Of a stretch of 64,000 nt of DNA, positions 1 through 11,383 are shown piece after piece (the first letter of the stretch is position 1; every line of letters starts with the position of its first letter). The stretch lies in contig JAKSZP010002698.1 of the NCBI GenBank assembly GCA_022478985.1, positions 62,001-126,000 of the forward strand, written 5' to 3'. Both the position numbers and the translations under genes were made by a program. The notes under the pieces were generated by a model. That model was given only the letters and a program-made list of their open reading frames with translations, made no database searches and was not told the origin of the DNA. The DNA is from Massospora cicadina. Taxonomy: Eukaryota; Entomophthoromycota; Entomophthoromycetes; Entomophthorales; Entomophthoraceae.

Positions 1-264
1 TGATCTGTTTAACGAAGAACCAGCCACAGAAAGAAGCAAAATCATCAACATTGAGCAACAGTTTAGTTAAGCATATAAATTTAGGGCTTAAACCATGAAG
101 GATTAGTTTAAGTTATCCACAGTGGTTAGTGCAAAAAAACTTTATTCAATTTTAATCCAATAAAAAGAAATTGAAAACAAGAAAAAGGTTGCTTTATATA
201 GTAAGCAAGTGTTAAAAGTTGAAGGGAGTTAAAGTATAGTAGTAAAAATAGAAATTCATATAAC

Positions 265-1072
265 TGTCAGACAATTACAAGTCCAATATTGTACTAAGAG
301 TGATTCAGGTTCAGATATGTATAACATTGGCCAAAAAAACTGGTCAATTCTTTGTGGAACCCCGCAAATTGGTGTAATACTATCACCCCCAATCCTCATC
401 CAAATCGCCCTATGGCTAGTAGCAGGGTTACACCAAAACTGCAGCAAAAGTGGGGAATTGTTATGAGAGTCCTCTCCATCCCCTTCTAACTTAGTCCAAA
501 CACCTACTCCATGAACACCTCTTTTATAGTCTTGGAAGGGGTTTCACCAGATGAAAACTAAATTCCCGCCCAATGATTGGATAAATATTAGATCACAGCC
601 TCATGGATATATCTCATCTTCCACTGATCCTCCAATGGCTGTTCATCCAAGCAAGGTAGACTTGAGAGCTCCAATAGGCTGAAATGTAATATTCCCTAAT
701 TTGGCAGATCGGTGTATCCCCTTATTAGTTTGGTACCACCTAGTGCTAAAAAAGCAATATTCCCTAATTTGGCTATTCCTAGCCTAATCTGAACTTTGAG
801 CCTCACCCACTTCAAGCCTTGTTATGGTTAAATACTAATCATTGAGACATGAAGAGGGTTGCTTCTTGATCCCAAAAATAGAACCAATAGAGTACTGTAT
901 ATAAACCATCCCTTTATTTCAATTAAAGTTTTAGTATTGTAGTAATAAGTGGTCTAATAATCCCCTGACAATATTTAACCCGCAGTAGAGAAACCTACTT
1001 CTTCTGTAAATTATTGTGTTAATTCAGGTGTAAAACTCACCAGCGAGAAACCAAAAAGTCTGAATTCCCACA
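265..1072 (+). repeat. Element A 5' LTR
   Basis: This 808-bp repeat matches 6024-6840 along its whole length with scattered substitutions and small indels, so the two copies have diverged since insertion. It starts TGTCAG and ends CCCACA. A TATA-like stretch (TGTATATAAACC) lies near 897-908. Positions 688-773 contain a 68-bp-spaced direct repeat that brackets a short dispersed module. Confidence 0.9.
688..773 (+). repeat. Short dispersed module bracketed by 18-bp direct repeats in the A LTR
   Basis: AATATTCCCTAATTTGGC occurs at 688-705 and again at 756-773. Between them lies a ~50-bp module with ATCCCC and ACCACCTAGTGCTAAAA. The 3' LTR has the same arrangement (module at ~6481-6520). Related modules occur alone at ~10856-10905 and ~15640-15680. 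The related A-type LTR at 26753-27478 lacks it. Confidence 0.6.
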
Positions 1073-1074
1073 AC

Positions 1075-1092
1075 TAGTGTTCACTAAATGGG
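1075..1092 (+). promoter_or_regulatory. Degenerate primer-binding site of element A
   Basis: Two bases after the 5' LTR lies TAGTGTTCACTAAATGGG. It is a decayed match to TGGTGCTCACTACAGGG, which sits at the same place in elements E, M and G. This would prime minus-strand DNA synthesis from a tRNA 3' end. Confidence 0.6.
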
Positions 1093-1120
1093 GTAGTACA
1101 CCACAAAATCACTATTAAAA

Positions 1121-2340
1121 ATGGAGGATGTTGGGGTAATCAACCCTCAAATCTCCCCGCTGGCTCCTAACCTGATCTAGATGCTTTAGAACAGCAGCTA
1201 GACAGTGCATTGTCTTGAATTAAAACACTTGAACAGCGCGTTTGCCAAGCCTCTAATTAGGTTACTCTGATTATCTCCAAACTCCCTTTCAGGGACAAAT
1301 TTACCCCAGGTGAGGGTAGCATTGCCTCATTTTTCTTTGTTTATGAGGCTGTTATAGAAGGGAACACTGATCTCCAAAAATTAAGGCATATCCTTCCCTG
1401 CCTCAGATGCTCCATCCAAGAGGTGATGAACCTTATACACCACCCTTAAAAATTTGGGCAGAGGTAAAAACGCGCTCATTGAGGAATTTGGATCCACGCA
1501 GAGCTTGCATAGGAAAAAATAGGCGTTGATATGCCTAAGTCAACTTGAGAGAGGATCAGTTGCCACTTTGTTGACCAGTTTTATGGTGCGGCCCAGCCTC
1601 TCCTGCTCGCTAATATGCTACCTTTGGATGATGCATTTGTTGCCATTCTGGCTGGATTAGTCTCTTACCCTTCCTTGGCCCGATATATTGTCTCAGTGAA
1701 ATGTTCCCTATGGAATGTTCGTGATATAAAACAGTTATTATTAGAGGTTGCTGTTTTACATGAAGCTACGCCTACCCATGAAGTCATACTGACCCCTCCA
1801 GTGCTGACTACCCTTCTAAAGCCAGTTCCCATGAGGCGCCCCAAACTAGACTGCCCTCCTTCATTAGAGGTTTGCCAGAGGGCACCAGAGGTGACAAGTT
1901 CGGGATCTCTGCCCACATCTGCACCCCAAGTCAGCTCTATGAAACCAGTTGAGTTCTCATCACACCCTGCGCTCTCTCTTAAGGGGTCCATCACTACGGC
2001 TACACCTCTCATCCCTCATAGTCGTCCTCCAGAATGATCACAGCCTCACCTCTGACCCTGCATCAAAAGAATTTTCCTCCTCATTTGGCCCCAAAAGCTG
2101 GTGCCTTTATGATGCTCCCTCAAAAAGCAAAAGGGTAGATGAGCGCAAAAAGGCCCTCCCCTGTAAAACAAGCCAGTTTCTCAGCCCCCTCTTATCAACT
2201 CTTTGGGGTGCATTGAAAATCCCTCTGATGACGAGTATGAAGGGGGTGGTGAAAAGCAGGCTATTATGTCCTAGGAGCCCCAATGGAAGTTCAGATACCA
2301 GATAGGTTGATGCCTGGAAGAATAGATATGGATTGATACC
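1121..2340 (+). pseudogene. Element A gag remnant (capsid polyprotein)
   Basis: An ATG at 1121, just behind the primer-binding site, opens a reading frame that soon meets stops. Gag-like sequence (FTPGEGSIASFFFVYEA) follows near 1300, and an open block at 1615-2037 continues it (MLPLDDAFVAILAGL). The same blocks occur in element G on the other strand near 36500-36850 (FTPGKGTIKTFLYVYEA; MLTLDDAIAALLTGL), which supports a common gag. The C-terminal half is rich in proline and serine. No intact CCHC zinc knuckle was seen. The gene is broken by several stops and at least one frameshift. Confidence 0.7.
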
Positions 2341-2479
2341 TGACTAACCTATCCCAAAAGGTGTTGAGGTGTTCAGAGGTGATTGATACTGCCAGTGATT
2401 CTGAACAGCTTATCAACACAGTGGTCCAATATACCCAGAATATTTACATCCTTTAATTTATCAAAGATAAATACACTGA

Positions 2480-2932
2480 GATCACTCAACGCCTTGCCTC
2501 CTCTCTCTGTTTGAAGGAGGTCCTCGCCCTGCCCCCTACTTTTGGTAGCACTATAACCAAGGTAGAGGTTGTCATCAGTAAAGTACGAGTTCTAGCCATC
2601 CTTGATATGGGTGCTCCTGTGAACAAGGTCTTTTCAAAGCTCATCAATAAAATTAAGTTGGTGCCCGACCTAACTATATGCAATAGTTTGGAACTGTGGG
2701 GCCCAACAACACACAATCTATTGGAGCCTACTCTTCTCTACCCATACATATTGGGAAGCTCCTACTGTCTGCCCTCATTGTGGCACTGGAAAATAATGCA
2801 TACGACCTGCTCATTAGCACTCAATTCATGATTGAGTATGACGGAATTATTAACATGAAACTTGGATTTCTCTCCTTTCAAAATAACGAACTTCCCCTAG
2901 ACTTTACAATTGATGAGCCTAAGAAGAAATAA
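2480..2932 (+). pseudogene. Element A aspartic protease remnant
   Basis: The frame at 2511-2831 and its shifted continuation at 2696-2932 encode a retropepsin-like domain. The active-site loop reads ILDMGAP where the family has D-T/S-G, so the second residue is lost. The downstream block GAYSSLP and the later NAYDLLISTQFMIEY match the flap and C-terminal parts of the proteases of elements G and E. A frameshift near 2700 splits it. Confidence 0.75.
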
Positions 2933-3577
2933 TACTCATGCTTAGTTGCATACCCTTCCTCCACCCCCTCTCTCCTTTATACAACTCTGGGACAAATTCA
3001 AAAAAGCTGCCTGACTCCGTGAATTCTTCAGAGGGTCTTCCATTGTATGCGTCAGAGAAGGTAGTAGTCAAAGCGGGCGAACAAAAGTGATAGACACCAA
3101 GATTACTATGAAAATATCCCGCAACTGCCTACTGGACTTAACAAGCATTAATGGGATAGTCCTTTGAACCTCAGGTGCTGCTGGGTATCCTAGACCCTGC
3201 CTACCAGCGACCCATCAATCTTCTGTTGGGGAATCTTACTAACAAGGATATGACCATAAAGTAGCATCAGGAGGTTGGAAAAGCCCCGCTGATTCCAATT
3301 GAGGACATCTGACATTTCCATTATATTGGTTCTATGTTAGATCTTGGACTACCTAAAGATTAAGTGATATGCGCTTTGCCTCACGTTCAAATTTTTGAGG
3401 ATCTGAGCCCTCATAGAGCTCAAAAAGGCTCACTCTCTCCTGTATTCCTATAATGACATCTTCTCCTAATCTGATACTGACTATGGACATATGAAAAAGC
3501 ACTCATACCGTTGACGTTTGTGATGTTTGGCCTATTTAATCCAAGCCTTATTGGTAATAAAAGGTTGAAGAGTTCCA
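2933..3577 (+). pseudogene. Element A protease-RT linker, heavily decayed
   Basis: This stretch lies between the protease and the RT core and has stops in all frames. It includes a weak copy (around 3270-3420) of the block containing VEDI and IGSMLDLGLP that element G also has upstream of its RT. No separate gene was found. Confidence 0.5.
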
Positions 3578-4190
3578 AATGAGGACAGAGCTGAAACAGT
3601 TGCTGGATGCGGAGCTGCTGGTGCCTTATCAAAGCCCTTGGTCATCTCCCTTATTGCTCATAAGAAAGAAGAATGGCGGTCATTGGGTAGTTATGGACTA
3701 CTGTAAACTGAATAACCTCACTTAAAAGGATAGTTATACTATCCCCCGCAATAACGATGCCTTAGCCCAACTCTCCAACTCTAACTTCTTTTCCGCCATG
3801 TATTTAGCTAGTGAGTATTAGCAGATGGAACTTTCCCCACAGGATCAGGAGAAGTGAGCCCTTATCTGTAGTGAAGGTTTGTTCCAACCCACTTGGTTAC
3901 CCCAGGGGTTATGTAATGCATCCGCCTTTTTTCAGTGGGCTATGAATCAATTCTACAGGATCTCAAGCTGAGATGCTTGACTGTCTATCTTGATGCCATC
4001 ACAGTATTCTCCAAGGCCTTCAACAAGAACCTCACGCACCTAAAAGAAGTACTTCAACAGTTACGGGCATCCAACATTAAGATGAAACCCTCCAAATGTA
4101 CCTTTCTTCCAGAAGAAGCTGGATTTCCTTGGACATGATATCTCTCAAGATGGGATACAACCCATCCAAGACAAGGTAGAAGCGATATCT
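3578..4190 (+). pseudogene. Element A reverse transcriptase remnant
   Basis: Fingers and palm motifs are readable: an SPWSSPLLLI block near 3637, then VVMDYCKLNNLT and FFSAMYLAS. The conserved GYWQ motif is broken by a TAG at 3819-3821 where elements E and G keep the tryptophan. The catalytic YxDD box at 3986-3997 reads YLDA, so one metal-binding aspartate is gone. Further stops and a frameshift around 3925-3940 break the frame. The domain could not be active. Confidence 0.88.
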
Positions 4191-4810
4191 AAAAATGCCT
4201 GCACCCAAAACCCTTTGTGACATACAGGTATTTTTGGGCCTTATGGGGTACTACCATCAATTTATCCCCAAATTCGCCCAGCTTAGTGAGCCCCTCATTC
4301 GCCTCTTGGCTAAGAATATTCCATTATATTGGGGTGCAGAACAAAAAGCTGCATTCAAGACCTTGAAGAACTTACTGCAACAAAGGATGATCCTCCGCCA
4401 CCCTGACTATGGCAAGCCCTTTATGCTGTTCACAGATGCCTCTGATTATGCCGTTGGAGCTATCTTGGCTCATCTGGACAAGCATAGAGTCAATCATCCT
4501 GTTTCCTACTACAGCAAAATGCTCTCAAAAAGCTGAACGCAACTACAGCGTCGATGAGAAGAAGTGCCTTGCTGTCCTGCTCTCTTTTAAGCACTACCGC
4601 CTCTTCTTATATGGGACTTCCTCCAAAGTGGTTACCAACCATGCATCCTTAAAGTGGTTGCAGAATATTAAGGATACCTCTTGACGGTTGGCTCGCTGGG
4701 CTTTGAAGCTCCAGCATTACGACATGTCAATTGAGCTTTGGGAAGGAACATGCCATATGAACGTTGATGGGTTGACGCGGCTAACTGTCCTTCATTTAAA
4801 CAATAGTGAA
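4191..4810 (+). pseudogene. Element A connection and RNase H remnant
   Basis: An open block at 4195-4536 carries the typical RT/RNase H connection (FLGLMGYYHQFIPKFAQL), then FTDASDYAVGAILAHLD with the first RNase H aspartate kept. A frameshift near 4530 moves the continuation (AERNYSVDEKKCLAVLLSF, then TNHASLKWL) to another frame, with TDH altered to TNH. The order matches gypsy pol. Confidence 0.85.
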
Positions 4811-4879
4811 GCCAAGAGGTTACATGACCTCCTGATGACTCCTAAAGCATGAGGGGATGAGGATGAACCTGTAAAAAGG

Positions 4880-5900
4880 ATGCTAGCTTAGCACTCCCGC
4901 AATACCAAGGCGGAAATGGGAAGCTATACAAGAAAGTAGGGGTAAGCTGGTTGCCCTATCTCCAGCCATCAGAGCGAGTACCTGTTATTTTGGAGTCCCA
5001 TTCTATTTTAGGGCATAGCTGGGTATGGAAGCCTTATGAGTAGGTTAAAGAGTGCTATTACCGGGAGGGCATCATGGAGACCATAATTGAGGTCCTAAAT
5101 GCTTGTCTAACCTGCAAAAGGCAATCTAGCTTCAAGACCTGGTATCAATACTAACCTACTACGCCTCAATAACCCTTCCACGCCATAAGTTTAGATGTAA
5201 TTGGACCTCTACCCCATACTACTGTTTGAAATAGATATAGTCTGGTCGGAATTGATCATTTCACCATATGGGTTGAAGCTTTGGCTCTTCCTTCTTAAAA
5301 GGCAATGCTATGTCCACTTTCCTCCATCAGTTATTTTCGCTCAACATGGTTGCCCCCAGGTTCTTCTCTGTGACAATGGGAAAACTTTAACTCCATAGTG
5401 GTGAAGACTCTCACAACCTCCATGGGCATCAACAGCTCTTTCTGCCCCCTATAACCCCTCGACCAATGGTACCATGAAAAAAGAGAAATTGGACCCTGAT
5501 TTCTATATTTGAAAAAATGGCCACTTCAGACCCCCTTCACTGGGATCTGTACTTACCAAGTGCCCTCATGGCCTACCGTATCAGTTACCGCAGAATCCTC
5601 AAAATGTCTCCTTTCCTTTTATTGTATGGATGTTACCCTGGAGTGCCGGCATTATTAGCCAAAGATATTTTTTCTGATAGGACTGACCCCAAGAAATCAA
5701 TGAAGAAGTTGGCCCAGCACAGCGTTCAGTTACAATCAGAGGCTATGTCTAATTTGCCAAAACTGTCACAAAAGTGGGTCAAGATGCTGATGAGCTCCAG
5801 CCCCCTCTACCTTCCTTCCAATTATCAGACTTGGTGCTGCACTATCATATTTGTATCACTCCTAGAAGGTAGAAACTTAGGTCTATTTTGAAGGACCTTT
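4880..5900 (+). pseudogene. Element A integrase remnant
   Basis: The zinc-binding part is recognisable by a histidine-rich SHSILGHS block near 4998 and CLTCKRQ near 5104. A core fragment with LDVIGPLPHTT at 5190-5225 keeps the first catalytic aspartate, and GIDHFTIWVEA follows. Later core sequence is shifted and stopped several times. The block at 5517-5891 corresponds to the C-terminal core (DPLHWDLYLPSALMAYR). No chromodomain follows, unlike elements C, D, F and I. Confidence 0.8.
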
Positions 5901-6007
5901 TATAGTCATTTACAAGTGAGGTGAGGAGTACTCCATCAATTCCCTTACTACAGGAGTTACTAACAACTGGGTTCATGGCTAGTTCTTGCAGCTTTATTAT
6001 CCCTTAA

Positions 6008-6023
6008 ACTCTAAAGGGGGTGA
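6008..6023 (+). promoter_or_regulatory. Polypurine tract of element A
   Basis: ACTCTAAAGGGGGTGA directly precedes the 3' LTR. This is the expected position and composition for the plus-strand primer. Element H has a similar AGGGGGT block before its 3' LTR. Confidence 0.7.
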
Positions 6024-6840
6024 TGTCAGACAATTACAAGTCCTATATTGTACTAATAGTAATTTGGGTTTTGATATAATTAACATCGGCTAAAAAACCC
6101 TGGTTGATTCTTGGTGGAACGCTGCAAATTGAGGTAATATATTGCCCCAATCTTTGGCTGAATCATCCTATGGCTAGTAGAAGGGTTACGCCAAACATGC
6201 AGCAAAAGCGAAGGAGTTGTTCCAAGGGACCTCTCCATCCCCTCTTTAACTTAGTCAAAACACCTACTCTGCGACCACCCCTTTTTATAGCCTGGGGGGG
6301 GGGGGGTTTCACCAGATGCAAATATTTTTCCGCCCAATAATTTGGTGAAATATATTAATGCACAGCCTCACGGATATATCCTACCTGCCACTGACCATCC
6401 ATTGGCTGTTCCATCCAAGCAAGGGAGTCTTGAGAGCTCCATTAGGCTGAAATGTAAGATTCCCTAATTTGGCAGATAAGTGTATCCCCCTATTAGGTTG
6501 GGACCACCTAGTGCTAAAAAGAAGTAATATTCCCTAATTTGCTATTCCTAGCCTAATCTGAACTTTGTGCCTCACCCATTTTGAGCCTCAATATGGTTAA
6601 ATGCTAAGCATCTAAACATTAATAGGTTTTGCTTTTTGGCCCCAAAAATATTACTGTTATATATCTTATAAAAATCATCCCTTTATTTCAACTAAAGTTT
6701 TAGTGTTTTAGTTATAAGTAGTCTAATAACCCCCTGACAATATTTAACCCGCAGTAGAGAAACCTACTTCTCCTAAAAGTAATTGTGGTAATTCAGGTGT
6801 AAAACGCACCAGCAAGCAACCAAAAACCTGAATTCCCGCA
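6024..6840 (+). repeat. Element A 3' LTR
   Basis: This 817-bp copy is homologous to 265-1072. It includes a run of 13 G at 6294-6306 where the 5' LTR has only GGGG in a similar context, a recent homopolymer expansion or a sequencing artefact. It ends CCCGCA, followed by ATAAT. Confidence 0.9.
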
Positions 6841-7937
6841 ATAATAGGCTATCTAGTTATAATTGCTAGTTGTTAAAAATCTTGTCTACTACTACAAAAG
6901 CTAGCTTTGAAGCTGATGGTTCAAATGAAGTTATTTGCTTATTTTATGAAGTAGTAAGCTCATCAGATGGTACTTTCAGTAACTTGTCTGCAGTGTCTTC
7001 AATTATCTCTATGATAGCTATGTCTCTATAGCTTTATAGCAACTTCTCTATGATCCTTCTGATTAAAATCTAACAACTCAGACCACAATATTATAAATAA
7101 AAATTTAATAAGTTGGGCTTTTATTAATGGAATTAAACAAGAATTTCTCTATGTCATTTGACCTTTCTTTCCTTGCCAAATTCAATGATAACTTATAGGG
7201 CTACTTCTTGATGCTGTTCATCACCTTCTCCCATTTTTACCCCTCCTTGCACCTCCACATACCATGGCACATGGCAAGACTTCATGGGTATACTCTCTGC
7301 ACATGAGGCATCCTGCTGATACTAAGCTCTGCGTCTTTTTTTATGTTCTTGAATCTATCTTGCTACTGTCAGGAATGAAGTCTTTAAAAATGGCATACAT
7401 CCATTTTTGGATGCATTATCAGTTACAATGATCACTGTCACTTATTTATATTACACAAGTGCTCCAGCGCTGGAATTTTATCCAATATTAAGATAATAGC
7501 ATTGATCAATCTAAATGTTACTTAAAACCAAACCAATATCAAATTCTGTTTGCTTGTGTATTAGCCCCCAAACCTGGTTCATTGAATCAAGGAAGTTTGG
7601 AATATTGGCAGCACATCACTTCCTATTTCATGTATTTATTATATAATTATAGATTGTGATGCTGCACAGCCTCAACTTTTGCATCATAAATATTGAATAT
7701 AATTTATAATGCCTCACCACCTCAACTTTTGTGCTGTAAATTAGAGTTAACTTTTATTCCACCTCATAGCTAATGTTTTTTTGTAATAATTATAAAGTAT
7801 TTTTTCTGTAAATGCAAAGCCACCATTTTTGTATATTAAATAAAATGTCAAAGGCCTCTTTCCGCTCAGCGTAATTTTCTAGCAATTTTAAACTTAATAA
7901 AAGTAAATCCTTAATCACCCACCATAGTTTTTCTCCA
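6841..7937. other. AT-rich intergenic sequence without recognisable genes
   Basis: About 1.1 kb of low-complexity AT-rich sequence follows element A. CTCAACTTTTG recurs at about 7670 and 7728 next to similar GCCTCACCACCTC/GCACAGCCTC context, a small local duplication. No reading frame of note and no RNA gene was seen. Confidence 0.6.
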
Positions 7938-9680
7938 ATGTCATCAGATTCCCTACCAGATGCACCAGTGTGGGGCAGCGGTGAAACTCCATCCTCCGTT
8001 TTCCATGCAACAGGAAAACGTTTTCAGACTGGCTCACCCAATCATACCAACACCCTGGGACGATTCATTCCTCCCAAGGATCTTGACGCCCACCTTGCTC
8101 AAACCCAAGTGATGCCCTGCTGCCCCTGGTGCTCCCCTGGAGCAGCATGCATTTTGGCCTTAGTGTTAATATGGGAAACTTTTCCCCTACAATGACCAAG
8201 CCATTATCAAAATGGCTCAGGCGATGATGAATCCCGCCTGCTTTAATGATTTCCACCCCTATAAGGGGTATTTTAATCTCAGCTTCACCTGTTAAGCCAA
8301 TGTTGCCACTGCGGCAACAGTGTCCCTGGTCTTCCAGGATTCACCTCTCCTAACAACTTGGACCTGACTCCCAGCAGACACCACCTTGGTGGTTCAGTTC
8401 GCTGGTTTGCCTATCCACCTTCTCCCTGAGGTGCTCCACCAGGAGCTGATGGAAGGTTTGGCAGCCTATGGCTCCAATCTCATTTTGCATTTGTGGTCCC
8501 AACTGGGGCCACACGCCTTGCTGGGCCTCAGGCGTATGCACAATCAGCCCTGAAATGAGCAAACCTGCCCTGTCAATTCCCCCTCACACTGCTTTCCCCT
8601 CTGCCCCTGACCATCCATTCTGGGCCTGCGTTGAGGGCGGATGGATGATTTGTCCATCCTATTTTGAGTTAGAACACTCAAAATGAAAATACTCATATCT
8701 AGCTGTGTCTGACGGCGCTGCTAGTTCATCTGACAGCCACCAATCTGCCACCCACCCTGCGCCAATTCCAGCATGAGGTATGATCTTACCTCCCTCACCC
8801 CCAAAGCATGTTGCTGCAGCTGCACCTGCAACCACCAATCAGCCTCCACCTTGCCCCAGTGCCACACATGATTCTTCTAATTAAGAGCAGGATTGGACCC
8901 CAGTTTGATCCCATGCAACCTTAAACAAACCAACCAATCCTCAACCATATGCCAATTCCCCAATTCAATTCAACAAAAACCTATGGAATTCTTTTAGAAT
9001 TGACAAATCAGGTAATATCATTGAAGAACGATTGCTGCAAGTTGACCAGTTTTGTAATGCAAAATGGGATTCAGAATTCCCCCCTCATTTATATGCCCCA
9101 CAGCCAAATACTGAACCATTCTACAGCGACCACCAGCTTGCAGTATAAGCAGCTTAAACCAGATTGCCGTCCCCTCCACAAAGCTGCCGCCAAATCAGTG
9201 GTGGAACTTGCAGAAGGATTTTGCCTCCTTTTATCTGCAAAAATCTTACTACAAAAAGTAAGATTAATGTGAAACAACTGCACAAAAATGTCACCAGTGC
9301 TATCCAGAACGTGGTAACTGTAGCACAGAATCTGAAAATTAAGATTACCTGAACCAATATTGCCATGTTCATTAAACTACCAGACACCCACATTAAGGCT
9401 GAAAAGGCTTTAGCCGAATATTTACTGCCATTTTATGGTTGGCAACTACTCAGAAGTACCAATCAACAAAGATATTGAACCACATACCACTGATACCCTG
9501 AAGCCCTTGCTATCTACCTTGAAACACACTCTACTATGGGAAGAGATAGCTGCTGCCAAAGATGAGCCCCCTCCCCTTCCGCCATGGAGGGATAAGCAAT
9601 CTCTACTTCCCACCTGGTTGGTTGTTTTGTTAGGTGTGGTTCACTTAATCCGTCCATTTTTGGCATTTTGTTTGAATTGA
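7938..9680 (+). pseudogene. Unclassified decayed coding-like region
   Basis: This stretch is more GC-rich and proline/cysteine-rich than its surroundings and has long semi-open frames on the plus strand. A block at 7938-8195 starts MSSDSLPDAPVW. A second frame from about 8209 to 8560 reads coherently with few stops (for example FAGLPIHLLPEVLHQELMEG). A third near 8980-9160 contains GNIIEERLLQVDQFC. The last part (9345-9670) includes IKLPDTHIKAEKALAEYLL. I do not recognise the family. It could be ORF1 or gag of a retroelement, or a dead host gene. No RT, integrase or zinc knuckle was found nearby. Confidence 0.4.
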
Positions 9681-10993
9681 TTAGTTACATTATTTTTAGT
9701 TCTTAGTTTGGTAATGTCCGTCCCCTGGTTGGCTTACCTCAGTTAAATATAAAATTAATGTCAAAATTTATAAGCCAATTATGTCTTATAATCTGAACCT
9801 AGAAGTTAGTCTTAGAGTTTTTAAAAATGGTAAAAACTAATGCACTATAATAAAAAGCAATGGTATCATCATTTCAGACAACTTTATAAAAATAGCTATA
9901 GTAATTATTCCCTTTTACTGATAATTTAACTTTTTTATTACTAATATTATATGTAATAATCTTGGTTGATGGACAAAAATCCCAAGGTTATAATCTAAAA
10001 TCAACAACTACCAGGCCCAAGTACAGATAGTTGTCTTAATCTGTATAGCACAATGTAAGTGCTTTACTAAAGTTTAGAAGGGATTAATCCATAGCGATTA
10101 GATTTATAAGCCCTTACTCTAAGGCCATTGTGTGGAAGTTGACCAGGCATTCCAGTCTCTGTCACCAAGAATGTAACCTATAAAGAATAAGCTAACCCTT
10201 CTTTGGGCCCTTTGGATTTACATAAGCCAAAGTTGTAAAAAATGGTTTTTTGTCATAATATTCTAATGTGACACTCTAAGTATATTCTATCACAGCAATG
10301 TTTGCAATCTAATCTCCCATTTGACGGAGACCCAACAAATTTTTAAACTTTAACTGGGTTAAATCTTTTGTATTTTATTTTAGTTCTTATAGAGCCATCA
10401 ATGCTAGATTGTGTAGGCTTCTATGGCTAAACTAGTTCATCAATCTAACTTTTTTTAGTACTAGTCATCAATCTAACTTTCAATTTAATTTAACTGTTGA
10501 GATGGCGATTCCAACACTCCCTTTTTGAAATTATATCTGCCTCATAACTCCAAAAAATTGCCAAGTGTGCTGAAATATATTTTTTACTTTGCAATGGTTT
10601 TAAGTTTTATTTTATCAAAATCAATAAGTATGAGGGAGAAACGCCACAATTTATACCTCCTTATGCCACATGTTGCTGATGCTCCACACCAATTATGTCC
10701 TCCATGGTCTTTCAGCTAAAGCGGGCACCAGACAAAAGTTTCCCTAAAGCTTCTTCACCTTCTGTTAAGGCTTCTTAGCTGTTAGCTGAGTTTCCATATT
10801 AGAAACTTTTTACACTAATATTCTCTTTATTTGGTCAATTTGCAAATAAAAATTCGTAGTGGATCCCCCTTTTATGTTGGGCATCACTAGTGTTAAAAAA
10901 CAAGGATGAAGGAACACCTATAACGCTGTTGCTAACTTTGGTAATATGTATGCAACTCCAGAGACCTTAAGGGCGAAAATATAAGCTTTACAC
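9681..10993. other. AT-rich intergenic sequence
   Basis: No gene was recognised. An open stretch at 10525-10719 encodes 64 residues with no recognisable features and is probably chance. A copy of the short module found in the A LTRs lies at about 10856-10905. Confidence 0.55.
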
Positions 10994-11383
10994 TGTTATG
11001 CCCCATGACACAATTGTGGAACATATTGCAAAAACAAGGAGAAGAGTACTGGAGCTAAAGGCACCAAGTTAGCTGCCCTCCCTGACCTGAAGAATACCCT
11101 AGACCAATGAGGGTAGAGGGTCAAGTATGCTCAGGTTGGATCTAGAATGTTTTCATGATGGGGTGGCTGACATTACATCTACAAAACTCAAATGGACAAG
11201 GTATACCATTATTGAAGACTAATCACTGTGTTTAGAAAAGATGGGAATTTAAGTCCCAATCTATTTATAATATTTTCAAATCATCAATATTAGACTGAAG
11301 TCTTGACCACAAGTTTGGACTTAGTCAAGTTATGACATTACTTATGATAAATTGATCCAATTGACCATATTTAACTTAGTCTC
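10994..11383 (+). repeat. C-type LTR relic, left part
   Basis: It begins TGTTATGCCCCATGAC, a decayed form of the C LTR start (TGTCATGTTTACATGAC). The block CTCCCTGACCTGAAGAATAC with CCTAGACCAATG matches the C LTRs at 16590 and 21720. It is interrupted at 11384 by a B-type solo LTR and appears to resume at 12536. Confidence 0.65.

Larger units (their letters stand above)
265..6840 (+). mobile_element. Element A: complete, inactive Ty3/gypsy LTR retrotransposon
   Basis: Two similar ~810-bp repeats flank a ~5-kb interior with gag, protease, reverse transcriptase, RNase H and integrase remnants in Ty3/gypsy order. Both LTRs begin TGTCAGACAATTACAAG and end in CA. The 5 bases before the left LTR (ATAAC, 260-264) nearly match the 5 after the right LTR (ATAAT, 6841-6845), as expected of a target-site duplication. 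Many in-frame stops and frameshifts make it non-autonomous. The protease and gag resemble those of element G, so both belong to one family. No chromodomain was seen. Confidence 0.92.

Noticed and set aside
1665..2012. Minus-strand open frame of 115 codons
   Set aside because: It is antisense to element A gag, which is supported by similarity to element G gag.
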